A stretch of 36,237 bases of DNA, from positions 1-36,237 of the forward strand of contig JAUXMV010000014.1 of NCBI GenBank assembly GCA_030683155.1. Reading direction: 5' to 3'. This stretch comes from Bacteroidales bacterium. GTDB taxonomy: Bacteria > Bacteroidota > Bacteroidia > Bacteroidales > F082. A program made the position numbers and the translations under genes. The notes beneath the pieces are model-generated. The model searched no databases and was not told where the DNA came from. It saw only the letters and a list, made by a program, of their open reading frames with translations. Positions 23,029-31,743 of the stretch are shown here, piece by piece (the stretch's first letter is position 1; each line of letters begins with the position of its first letter).

Positions 23029-25986
23029 CTAAAATGAAACATTAAGCCCAAACGTCACCAAAGTAGTGCGTGGGTAATATGATAAATACTCTATTCCAGG
23101 GGTTAAACCTCCAAGGTTAACTTCAGGATCAAGGCCTTTATAACCTGTTATCGTTAATACATCCTGCGCAGAGGCATAAACTCTGAGCTTGGAAATAAAC
23201 TTGTGATTAAGTGGCAGATTGTAGCCAAAAGAGATATTATCAAGTTTTACGAAGGTGGCATCTTCCACATATTTGGAAGAATATCTTGCATTGCCTGTAA
23301 ATTCAGGATTTTCGAACTGCGTCAATACCACATTATTCAAACCAATGGTACCCCAGTTTTCGTAATAAAGACGGTATGTATTCAAAACCTCGCCACCAAT
23401 ACTTGCCCTCAGTGAGAAACTCATGTCCCAGTCACCATATGTTACCATGTTGCTCCACCCTAAAGTGAAGTCAGGAAATGCATTGCCAATAACTTCCCAG
23501 TCGGCTGGGTTTACGAGTCCAATGGGATTCGCATTTTTAAACCTGTCGCGGCCATTTTCATCCAAACCGAGCCAAACAGGGCCATAGAATGTACCAAGAC
23601 TTTCTCCTTCACGAAGCTTCTGACTGTTTACACCGATGGCATCGCCAATCCAGCCTATGTCGTATGAATTGCTTGTAAATTCTTCGTTTGAAAATTTATC
23701 AAGAATATTTTTATTTCTGCTGAAAGTAAGAATTGATGTCCAGTTCAATGAAGCTGTACGCACCGGTACGCCTCTTAGTGAGACTTCTATACCACGGTTG
23801 CTGATGGTTCCAACATTTGTAAATAATTCTTTGAAAAGGTATGGCGGCACCGAAACCTCATAGGTATAAAGCAAATCTGTACTTTTCCTGTAATACAAAT
23901 CGAAAGCGCCACCAAGACGGTTGTTCAAAACAGCGAAATCAATACCTGCATTCACCTCTGATTTATTTTCCCATTTCAGGTCAGGATTTGGATTACTTGC
24001 AGGCTGATAGGTGTTTATCCATTGGCCGTTGTAATAGAATTTTCCGGCTCTGCCCATGAGCAAAAGTGAGCGGTAGTTTCCAATTTCCTGATTGCCCGTA
24101 ACGCCATAACCCACGCGTAGTTTGAGGTCATCAATCCATGAAACCTCTTCCATGAAAGCTTCGCGGTTGATGCGCCATCCAAAGCTGGCAGAGGGAAACC
24201 AACCCCATTTATTGTTGTCTCCAAAACGAGAAGAACCTTCACGACGGAGCGATGCAGCCGCAAGATAGCGGTCATCAAAATTGTACATAACACGGCCAAA
24301 GAAGGAGATAAGCCTGCTTTTTCCTTTGTATGAACCCATAGAGGCTCTGCCCTCGCCCAATGCCGAACCGGCTCCAATATTATGAGGCCCGTATAAATCA
24401 GTGTCGAAACCAGTGTTATATAAATAGGAGTTGTTAGAAACGACTTCCTCAAACGAGTAACCTCCTAAAGCCTGAATGCTGTGCTTTTCTCTTTCAATTC
24501 TATAGTTTACTGTACTTTCATATTTAGTATCAGATCTGCGACCATTGCTTATTTCCGCTTCTCCGCCACTTCCCAAACGGCTTGGATAATATTTTGTGTT
24601 ATACCGCAATTCCTCCCAATCCGACTTTTCGATCGAAATCAGATTTACCCAACTCAGGTCTTTTGTCAATTGTAATGAAGCGCGAACGTTGGCGCCTGCA
24701 TCGTCCGTTTTACCTTCCCTCCTGCGCTCGTTTTGCATTGCCACAGGATTGTAATAATTCATTCCAGAAATTAAGGTGTAACCACCGGAATAAGTGTTCT
24801 CAGGATCATAAACCGGAGAGGTTGGATTTCTTATAAACGCCTGATAGAAAAGGTCGTAATTTGCTGGTTTATAGTTTCTCATACCGTAACTCAGATTGTA
24901 ATCAACGGTGAGTAAGCCGCCGAGTGCTTTCTGGTTAATGTTTGTTTTGAGCAGATAATTATTGGCTTCGTTGTCCTTTAAAATTCCAGCCGACTGGTCG
25001 ACAAAGAAAATTGTGCGGTGAGAAAACGTTTCATTTCCGCCCGAAACAGCAAGGTTATGTCGCTGACTGAAAGGCATCTGACGGGTTATTTCCTTAAACC
25101 AATCCGTATTGGCGCCATAAATACTTCCTGCTTTTTCGGGAGCATATTTTGTGATGGCCTCACGGAATTGGTCTGCCGTAAGATTTTCTACCATTCTGGG
25201 AGCAACCTGCACAGAAAGATAACCTGAATAATCTACTTTACTTTGTCCGGTTTTAGCCCTTTTGGTGGTAATAATAATAACGCCATTTGAGCCACGTGTG
25301 CCATAAATTGCAGCAGCAGCACCATCTTTGAGCACATCAATAGATTCGACTTCTTCAAAACTGACATTTCTCAGATCAACACCTGCAATACCATCAACGA
25401 TGATGAGCGGACCCTGTCCTGAAGTCAGCGTATTGGTTCCTCTGAGCAAAATCTGATAGCCTGCCTGAGGGTCGGCGCCACCGGGTTTGGTGATTGACAA
25501 TCCTGCAACTTTTCCTTGCAGAAGACCCATTGGGTTGCTGTAGCTTCCTTTGTTAAAGTCTTCAGATTTGAGCGAGGTTATGGATCCAGTTACTTCCTTT
25601 TTTGTTGTTAAACCGTATCCGATAACAACAATTTCTTCCAAAGATTCAACCGTTGGCCTCAGTCTGACGTTAATCTGTGTTTGCGATCCTACAACAACTT
25701 CATTTGTTTCGTATCCAACAAAACTGAACACAAGGGTAGATCCCTTTAAAACGTCAATCGTGTATCTGCCATTGATATCGGAAACGCTTCCGGTTTGCGT
25801 TCCTTTAATTGAGACATTCACTCCGGGGAGCAGTTCTCCGTTGGCGAAGTCGGTAACAGCACCGCTAACTTTCACCGGTTGAGCATCCTGTGCATTGACA
25901 GTTAATGAAAAACCAAACAAAAGGCCAATCATGACTACCGATGCCAGATAAAATCTCGATTTGTAAAACATTGTATATGAACTCAT
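23029..25986 (-). CDS. susC: SusC-like TonB-dependent outer-membrane transporter
   Basis: 985 residues. The signal peptide ends near LTVNAQ. Then come a carboxypeptidase-regulatory-like domain (about 38-115, PGVNVSIKGTQTGSVSDINGRYTI), the SusC-type TonB-box region SLEEIVVIGYG (about 116-126), a plug domain (VAGLSITKPGG, IVDGIAGVDLRNVSFEEVESIDVLKDGAAAAIYGTRGSNGVIIITTK) and a 22-strand barrel ending in FGLNVSF. No anti-sigma-binding STN domain is visible at the N-terminus, so regulation is not by the FecIR type. An ATG 15 bases further in (25971) is an alternative start. It lies between ribokinase (18-base gap) and SusD and would import the ribose-containing substrate across the outer membrane. 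Confidence 0.94.
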   Translation of the reverse strand: MSSYTMFYKSRFYLASVVMIGLLFGFSLTVNAQDAQPVKVSGAVTDFANGELLPGVNVSIKGTQTGSVSDINGRYTIDVLKGSTLVFSFVGYETNEVVVGSQTQINVRLRPTVESLEEIVVIGYGLTTKKEVTGSITSLKSEDFNKGSYSNPMGLLQGKVAGLSITKPGGADPQAGYQILLRGTNTLTSGQGPLIIVDGIAGVDLRNVSFEEVESIDVLKDGAAAAIYGTRGSNGVIIITTKRAKTGQSKVDYSGYLSVQVAPRMVENLTADQFREAITKYAPEKAGSIYGANTDWFKEITRQMPFSQRHNLAVSGGNETFSHRTIFFVDQSAGILKDNEANNYLLKTNINQKALGGLLTVDYNLSYGMRNYKPANYDLFYQAFIRNPTSPVYDPENTYSGGYTLISGMNYYNPVAMQNERRREGKTDDAGANVRASLQLTKDLSWVNLISIEKSDWEELRYNTKYYPSRLGSGGEAEISNGRRSDTKYESTVNYRIEREKHSIQALGGYSFEEVVSNNSYLYNTGFDTDLYGPHNIGAGSALGEGRASMGSYKGKSRLISFFGRVMYNFDDRYLAAASLRREGSSRFGDNNKWGWFPSASFGWRINREAFMEEVSWIDDLKLRVGYGVTGNQEIGNYRSLLLMGRAGKFYYNGQWINTYQPASNPNPDLKWENKSEVNAGIDFAVLNNRLGGAFDLYYRKSTDLLYTYEVSVPPYLFKELFTNVGTISNRGIEVSLRGVPVRTASLNWTSILTFSRNKNILDKFSNEEFTSNSYDIGWIGDAIGVNSQKLREGESLGTFYGPVWLGLDENGRDRFKNANPIGLVNPADWEVIGNAFPDFTLGWSNMVTYGDWDMSFSLRASIGGEVLNTYRLYYENWGTIGLNNVVLTQFENPEFTGNARYSSKYVEDATFVKLDNISFGYNLPLNHKFISKLRVYASAQDVLTITGYKGLDPEVNLGGLTPGIEYLSYYPRTTLVTFGLNVSF

Positions 25987-26004
25987 AATAAAGAAATTTA
26001 TATG

Positions 26005-26919
26005 CTATTCAAGTGATGATAATTCTGATCTGTACGGTATTGAGGACTGTGCGCCCATCCGTGTAACTGTGATAGCTGCAGCCCTGGCCGCCATTTTCAC
26101 TGACTCGAGGATTGATTTTCCTTCTGCAAGTCCAACGCAAACAGACCCGCAGAAAACATCTCCGGCTGCAGTCGTATCCATGGCATCGACTTTCACAGCT
26201 TCAACAAAATGATATTCATCAAAGTCTTTAATCAATGCACCTTCTGAGCCTAAAGTCACAACGACAATATTGACACCTTTAGCACTGATAATATCAGCAG
26301 CTTGCCGTGCTTTTTCGAGGTCGGTAACTTTAATTCCTGACAAAATCTCAGCCTCACTTCTGTTTGGAATGATGATGTAAAGATTTTTCAAAAGATTGTC
26401 GGAAAGCGCCCGAGCAGGGGCAGGATTCAAAATCACCCTAATGTTTTTTTTACTTGCAATTTCTGCAACATATTCTACTGTATCGATAGGGATTTCGAGT
26501 TGCATAAGCACCAGATCGCTGTTTTCTATTTCAGCATAAGCTTTGTTGATATCAGCAGGAAAAAGGTTTGCGTTCGCGCCCGATGCCACAACAATACAGT
26601 TTTCTCCATTTGAATCAACTGTAATAAGTGCAACGCCCGAAGGGTTGTTTGGGTCGGAGAAGATATAATCTGTTTTGATGTTTTCTGAATCATACAACAT
26701 CATTGACTGTTTCCCAAAAACGTCATTGCCAGTTTTTGAAATGAGGGTTACATTGCCACCCATCCTTGCTGCTGCCACTGCCTGATTTGCCCCTTTGCCA
26801 CCAGGATTCATAAAAAAGGTTCCGCCAAGAACCGTTTCTCCCGGTATTGGCAATCTGTCAGCTTTAATTACCATGTCTGTATTACAGCTTCCAACTACAA
26901 CAATCTTTTTTCCTTGCAT
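26005..26919 (-). CDS. rbsK: Ribokinase (PfkB family)
   Basis: 304 residues, cytoplasmic, no signal. It converts D-ribose and ATP to ribose-5-phosphate, feeding the pentose phosphate pathway. The PfkB signature 1 region NPGGKGANQAVAAARMGG (about 38-55) and signature 2 DTTAAGDVFCGSVCVG (about 248-263, with Asp254 as likely catalytic base) are intact; GSCNTDMVIKADRLPIPGET at the N-terminus is typical of ribokinase. Length fits the family. It is the first gene of the minus-strand operon. Its presence is the main pointer to ribose as the released sugar. Deoxyribokinase activity cannot be excluded. Confidence 0.92.
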   Translation of the reverse strand: MQGKKIVVVGSCNTDMVIKADRLPIPGETVLGGTFFMNPGGKGANQAVAAARMGGNVTLISKTGNDVFGKQSMMLYDSENIKTDYIFSDPNNPSGVALITVDSNGENCIVVASGANANLFPADINKAYAEIENSDLVLMQLEIPIDTVEYVAEIASKKNIRVILNPAPARALSDNLLKNLYIIIPNRSEAEILSGIKVTDLEKARQAADIISAKGVNIVVVTLGSEGALIKDFDEYHFVEAVKVDAMDTTAAGDVFCGSVCVGLAEGKSILESVKMAARAAAITVTRMGAQSSIPYRSELSSLE

Positions 26920-26947
26920 GTATTCGAGTTTTTAAATGATTCTGGGG

Positions 26948-26982
26948 CAAATCTATAGTAATGAAAACGAAAAAATTATCAA
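26948..26982 (-). promoter_or_regulatory. Candidate promoter of the ribokinase-SusCD operon
   Basis: On the minus strand, TAGATTTG (26955 to 26948) matches the Bacteroidetes -7 box, 28 bases before the ribokinase start. The nearest TTG upstream (26982 to 26980) is 24 bases away, longer than the usual 19-20, so the -33 match is poor. The remainder of the 376-base divergent region to 27295 is very AT-rich. No clear operator palindrome was recognised, though regulator sites would be expected here. Confidence 0.4.
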
Positions 26983-27295
26983 TAAAATAACATAAACTAT
27001 AATTTAAAAAGTTATACAAACAAAATTGAAATTGTTTATATGATTGATTAACATGTATATAAAATATTCGGACGGCAAATAATTTTACTTGAATATAGAT
27101 TTTCAATTTAATCCAGTTGAAAAATTATTAAATTTGAAACATTTTAACGCAAATCATCTTAAATGAAGCTAAGGTGCTTGCTTTTAATAAAATATCAAAC
27201 GGTTGCATAAAATTCAATTTGAATGGAATTTAAAAAGTTGCGAAGCTATTCATTCTTTTCTCTGAATTTCTTAATAAATCAAATCACCAGAAAAC

Positions 27296-28858
27296 ATGAC
27301 AAAATTTGAATCTTTAATACACTTGATACACTCTATGACCCGATCGGAGAAGAAGAATTTCCGGATCAAATCATGCAAAAGAAAAAATATACCAGATTAC
27401 GTATATCTGTATGATACGATTGAAGCAGAACCAAATCAAACGCCTTCTTTATTGCGGTCAGTTTTTATGGAAAAACGTCCGGGAGTCGCTTTTGAGAGTA
27501 CCGTCAATTATTTATTTGACCTAATCCTTGACACAGCACTTGAAATGCGTGAAGAGCAGGACAAGCACTATATGCTGTTTAATAAAATCATGAAGGCAAG
27601 AGTCCTTTATGAAAAATCGCTTTTTGATGAGGCTTTTGAGGTTTTAGCCAATGTAAAGCTTTTATCAGAGAAGTACGAAAACTATCATGCACTTTTGCTG
27701 GCGGGTCGGCTTGAACTGGAATATCTGCTTGCATTGAACTTTCCAAACCTTAGCGAAGAAGATCTGCTGAAAAAACAATTTAAACTGAATGAATCTTTGA
27801 AGTTTTTAAGAAAAGTAAACGAGCAGTCGTCGCTCTATGAAATCTTAAAACATCGGTTGCTTACCAAAGGTTATACGCGTTCTCTGGAACAAAAAAACGA
27901 TCTTAATGATTTGGTTTATAGCGAAATAAGTATTGTAGCATCCTTATCGCTTGAGAATTTTGAAATCAGTAAACTCCACCAGCTTTTTCAATCGAATTAC
28001 CTGATCAGCGTGGGAGATTACAAGTCGGCATTGCGGTCATTCTATGAGTTAAGTAAACTCTTTGAGACCAACAAACACCTTTGGAACACGCCACCGGTTT
28101 ATTATCTTTATACAATCGAAGGCGTTTTGGAGAGCCTCAGAAGCATCCGCAACTACAGTGGAATGACCTATTTTATTGACCAACTGAAAAAGATTGACAA
28201 CACATCTGTTGATTTCAAGATCAATCTTACATGTATTATTTTTCTGTACGAACTTTTTCCACACCTCGACCGAGGCGACTTTAAGGCCTCGGAAGCTTTA
28301 ACAAAAGAGTATAAAGACAACCTTTACAACAAACTTTTTTCACTTAACAGGGCAAGGCAAGCTGAACTTTGCCTTTATACTTCACTCATCCATTTCGGGA
28401 ATGCCGAATACCAAAAAGCACACAAATTTCTTAGCCAGATAATTATACGAGGGAAAAACTATTTTTACCTTCCGCTATACAGAACGATCAGGATGGTAAA
28501 TCTGATGATTATCTATAAACTCAAGGATTTTGACCTCATCAAATATGAAATCAGATCGATAAAAAGAGAGTTATCAAAGTCGGAAAAAGGCTATAAAATC
28601 GAACGTTTTCTGCTTGGGTTTTTGCAAAAAGAGATTCCTGCCTTGCAAAATAAACGAATAAAACTTTGGGAAAAGCATCAGGATGAACTTATTGAAATTC
28701 AAAACGACGTGTTCGAACAGCCTGTTCTAAGAATCTTCGACTTCACTGCTTGGGTCGAATCTGTTCTGTTGCAAAAATCATTATCGAAAATTCTCCGTGA
28801 AAAAATTGATCTTCGAAATTTCCAGATTGAAGATGCAAGGGAGAATGGCGCTTTATAA
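27296..28858 (+). CDS. RusR-like helical-repeat protein, candidate regulator of the operon
   Basis: 520 residues, no signal peptide or membrane helix, almost wholly alpha-helical, with TPR-like repeats in the middle (FDEAFEVLANVKLLSEKYENY, GDYKSALRSFYELSKLFETN, GNAEYQKAHKFLSQII). The N-terminus is short and basic (MTRSEKKNFRIKSCKRK). No classical helix-turn-helix is visible. Proteins of this size and look sit beside rus loci in Bacteroidetes; RusR is the dedicated regulator of the B. thetaiotaomicron locus. It is divergent from ribokinase across 376 bases, the usual position for a regulator. The family likeness is from memory and context; DNA binding is not shown by the sequence. Confidence 0.6.
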   Translation: MTKFESLIHLIHSMTRSEKKNFRIKSCKRKNIPDYVYLYDTIEAEPNQTPSLLRSVFMEKRPGVAFESTVNYLFDLILDTALEMREEQDKHYMLFNKIMKARVLYEKSLFDEAFEVLANVKLLSEKYENYHALLLAGRLELEYLLALNFPNLSEEDLLKKQFKLNESLKFLRKVNEQSSLYEILKHRLLTKGYTRSLEQKNDLNDLVYSEISIVASLSLENFEISKLHQLFQSNYLISVGDYKSALRSFYELSKLFETNKHLWNTPPVYYLYTIEGVLESLRSIRNYSGMTYFIDQLKKIDNTSVDFKINLTCIIFLYELFPHLDRGDFKASEALTKEYKDNLYNKLFSLNRARQAELCLYTSLIHFGNAEYQKAHKFLSQIIIRGKNYFYLPLYRTIRMVNLMIIYKLKDFDLIKYEIRSIKRELSKSEKGYKIERFLLGFLQKEIPALQNKRIKLWEKHQDELIEIQNDVFEQPVLRIFDFTAWVESVLLQKSLSKILREKIDLRNFQIEDARENGAL

Positions 28859-29042
28859 AACCTAACATTTTAGTGAAGCACAAAAAAATAACCAAAAAGA
28901 AAAAGCACCTGCATTGAAATTCCCATCAAAACTTTGAAACTATTCTGATGGCATTGCTTGAAGCTGATTTCTGATTTTTTTTTAACGAATCGACGCCAAT
29001 ATTGCCCTGCGAAAAAAAATAACCAGACAATAATTCACCTAT

Positions 29043-29945
29043 TTATTTTACCCCTTCTACTTTCATTTCCAGACTGTAAAGATATTCCGAAGCAGTGATA
29101 AAAAGCGTTTTCATGTCCTTGCCACCAAAGCAAACATTGGCGGTCCAGTCTGCATCAATCTTGATATGTTCTATTTGACTGCCTTTTTTATCGAAAACCG
29201 TCACGCCATTTCCGGTAAGATAAATATTGCCCATATTATCGATCGTCATTCCATCTGAACCCATTTCTGTGAAGAGCTTCTTGTTTGCAAGGCTGCCATC
29301 AGGTTGGATATCGTACACATAAGTTTTGCTGGCACCGATATCGGCCACATAGAGTTTTTTGCCATCGGGTGTGCCGATAATTCCATTTGGTTTTACAAGA
29401 TCATTCGAAACCCTGCTTAAGGATTTCCTGTCGGGTGAAAGAAAATAAACATGTTCGCCGTCTTGTTCCATCTCCGGACTGCGCGTCCAGTATGGGCGCA
29501 CATACAATGGATCAGTGAAATAAATACCGCCATCCGGGCGCACCCAAAGGTCATTTGGACCATTGAGCTTTTTGCCTTCGTAATCGAAAACAAGCTTTTT
29601 ATGGCTTTTATCCGCCGAAATACTCCAAAGCTCATTGTCCATATCGGAGCATGAAAGCAGGTTTCCGTCATGATCGAAATACAAACCATTGGCCCGACCT
29701 GAGTTTTCGTGAAATGTTTCCAGCTTGCCTTCAGTTGTCCACACATAGATTTTGTTGAATGGCTGGTCAGTGAAATAAACATTGCCGTTTTTATCGGCTG
29801 CCGGCCCTTCTGTAAAGGCAAAACCATCTGCCAATTTAACGACAGAAGCAGCTTTGGCTCTTAGCTTTGATTTTTTTGGATTTGTTGCCAAAACAGCAAG
29901 CGGAATAAGAAAGCAGAGTACAAGATTAAAAACAGTTTTCATCAT
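29043..29945 (-). CDS. Exported SMP-30/gluconolactonase-like protein
   Basis: 300 residues with a Sec signal peptide (about 1-20). The mature part is a six-bladed beta-propeller of the SMP-30/gluconolactonase/LRE family. Repeats such as FAFTEGPAADKNGNVYFTD, LNGPNDLWVRPDGGIYFTD, VKPNGIIGTPDGKKLYVAD and GSDGMTIDNMGNIYLTG are visible. The metal-binding positions Glu (TEGPA), Asn (NGPNDL) and Asp (SDGMT) are present. It would hydrolyse a sugar lactone in the periplasm. It stands alone, with its own upstream region, next to the rus-like regulator. A role in pentonolactone handling is possible but not supported by co-transcription. Confidence 0.82.
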   Translation of the reverse strand: MMKTVFNLVLCFLIPLAVLATNPKKSKLRAKAASVVKLADGFAFTEGPAADKNGNVYFTDQPFNKIYVWTTEGKLETFHENSGRANGLYFDHDGNLLSCSDMDNELWSISADKSHKKLVFDYEGKKLNGPNDLWVRPDGGIYFTDPLYVRPYWTRSPEMEQDGEHVYFLSPDRKSLSRVSNDLVKPNGIIGTPDGKKLYVADIGASKTYVYDIQPDGSLANKKLFTEMGSDGMTIDNMGNIYLTGNGVTVFDKKGSQIEHIKIDADWTANVCFGGKDMKTLFITASEYLYSLEMKVEGVK

Positions 29946-30362
29946 GGCCTACCATTTTACATATTAGTAATTGACTTATAACACTTTATTACATAAATCC
30001 TCATCTCAACCTCTCTTTGATGATGGAAATGAAACGAAGGTTAAAAGTAACAATTTTATCCATTCCCATAGGTCTAGTGGCGATTCCGTACAGCGTGGTC
30101 CGACATCCAAGTAAGCGCTAAGTCTTTCAAAAATTACCAGTCCGGGTGATTTGATAAAAATTCAATGCAATCATGTCAAACGAAAGAAAAAAGCTTTAAT
30201 TTTGAAATGCTAAACGCCATACCATGAGATGCACAAATCCAGAAGTTGATCACAAATACTTGCTAAACAATCACTTGAAATCCAGCGCAAGTTTGGACAA
30301 AGTGGAAATAAATGCCATAAGGGTGCGTTTAGCAGGTAGTTGTGTGTGATTTTATAATAGAC
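29946..30362. other. Non-coding junction between core genes and the accessory island
   Basis: About 415 bases without a gene. It contains the second copy of the 22-base repeat (30141-30162) and a perfect 10-base inverted pair, TGCTAAACGC at 30208-30217 and GCGTTTAGCA at 30325-30334, which bracket a ~127-base block. This looks like the edge of a mobile or structured element just before the methylase gene. Confidence 0.4.
30141..30162. repeat. 22-base direct repeat, copy 2
   Basis: Matches 695-716 at 21 of 22 positions. It sits at the left edge of the plus-strand accessory island. Confidence 0.5.
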
Positions 30363-31232
30363 ATGATAAAGACAGGAAAAAATATATTGAAAACATTGCC
30401 CCAAGAGATTGAGTCTGTTGATGAGCGTGTGAAACCATTTATTAGATGGGCTGGTGGAAAGCAAAATCTTGTTTTGAAACTTTCGGAACATCTACCTAAA
30501 AAAATGTTCGGTTCATATTTTGAACCCTTTGTTGGGGCAGGATCTCTATTCTTTCACAACAAATTCGAAAATCCACATCTTTCTGACATCAACCCCCATC
30601 TCATCAATAGCTTTATTTCAATTCGAGACTCGGCTGAAGAAGTCTCAAATAGATTGGTATTTCACAAGAAAAGAGTAAGTAGGGAATATTACTATAAACT
30701 TAGAGATGTGTTTAACAAAAGAAAGGATCAATTCACGATAGATCAAGCAGCAATTTTTATTTTTTTGGTTCATACATCTTTCAATGGAATTTATAGAGTC
30801 AATAAAAAAGGAGAGTACAATGTGCCCTTTGGAAAGGGAAAACCTGCAATTCCAGACATTGCCCACTTACTTAAGATCCAAAACAAACTTAAAGGAGTCA
30901 CAATTACCAACGGAATGTATGAAGACATTTTGTCGAGTGTAAAACGTGATGATTTTGTATATTTTGATCCACCTTACCCTCCTTTGAATGACACATCATT
31001 TTTTCAACACTATTCAATAGATAAATTTCCTAACCAGCAACAAATTGAGCTTTCTGAATATGCACAAGACTTAAATAAGATTGGTGCTTTCGTTATGATT
31101 TCTAATGCCGAAACACCAATGATAAAAGAACTTTATAAGGGTTGGAAAGTAAATAAAGTGAGCGCCTATAGATATGTTAACTGTAAAGCAGAGAGAAAAG
31201 CTGTAAGCGAATTAATAATTACAAATTACTAA
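30363..31232 (+). CDS. D12-class (Dam-like) DNA N6-adenine methyltransferase
   Basis: 289 residues from the ATG at 30363; an in-frame GTG at 30342 would add seven residues. The D12 (alpha-class) N6-adenine methylase order is clear: motif X RWAGGK at 28-33, SAM-binding motif I FEPFVGAGSLF at about 53-63, and catalytic motif IV DPPY at 202-205. The target-recognition region lies between about 85 and 190. No restriction enzyme is fused or adjacent. It is first of a tight three-gene unit (3 bases to a membrane protein, then 10 to a DGQHR protein), so it may mark self DNA for a defence or modification system instead of being housekeeping Dam. Recognition sequence unknown. Confidence 0.88.
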   Translation: MIKTGKNILKTLPQEIESVDERVKPFIRWAGGKQNLVLKLSEHLPKKMFGSYFEPFVGAGSLFFHNKFENPHLSDINPHLINSFISIRDSAEEVSNRLVFHKKRVSREYYYKLRDVFNKRKDQFTIDQAAIFIFLVHTSFNGIYRVNKKGEYNVPFGKGKPAIPDIAHLLKIQNKLKGVTITNGMYEDILSSVKRDDFVYFDPPYPPLNDTSFFQHYSIDKFPNQQQIELSEYAQDLNKIGAFVMISNAETPMIKELYKGWKVNKVSAYRYVNCKAERKAVSELIITNY

Positions 31233-31235
31233 AAT

Positions 31236-31733
31236 ATGAAAAACCAAAAGAGAATACACTTGGAGAAAACTATCAAAGGCTTTTCCTATAATGTAATAGG
31301 AGTTATATTACCCTTTATCTTATCCTTGATTCCTATTTTTATTTTAGGGAAATATAATGCCATTTGGACATTTCTCGACCAAGGTCAGTTTCTCCTTTTT
31401 GGTGCAGGGCTCTACACAAGTTCAATATTCTTATTTGGTGAAAATGGACAATCAATCAGGCGAGCAACAGATAAAATTTTGAGTAACCTTTCATTGTGGT
31501 TTCTGATAATTTGCTCTGCATTTTATGCAATAATTTATTGCCTTGATCTGATCAATAATGACTCCTATTCTATGAACACCGCCTTTATTCGTTGGGCATC
31601 CATTTTATTATTTGCTGTCTCAGTTTTTTCAGTCTATAGAAGCCTTTTCATTGACTTTTTAAAATCATATCCGGAAGTAGATATAAAAGAAGAAAGCAAA
31701 AAAGGTGTAGACAATATTCTTAAACAACTTTAA
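31236..31733 (+). CDS. Four-helix membrane protein of unknown function
   Basis: 165 residues with four predicted membrane helices (about 19-38, 48-66, 87-107 and 120-140) and charged termini. The C-terminal tail (KSYPEVDIKEESKKGVDNILKQL) is polar and probably cytosolic. No family recognised. It lies between the adenine methylase and the DGQHR protein with gaps of 3 and 10 bases, so all three are almost certainly co-transcribed. Small membrane proteins of this kind often serve as effectors in defence modules, but nothing in the sequence itself shows that. Confidence 0.6.
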   Translation: MKNQKRIHLEKTIKGFSYNVIGVILPFILSLIPIFILGKYNAIWTFLDQGQFLLFGAGLYTSSIFLFGENGQSIRRATDKILSNLSLWFLIICSAFYAIIYCLDLINNDSYSMNTAFIRWASILLFAVSVFSVYRSLFIDFLKSYPEVDIKEESKKGVDNILKQL

Positions 31734-31743
31734 ACTAATTCAA

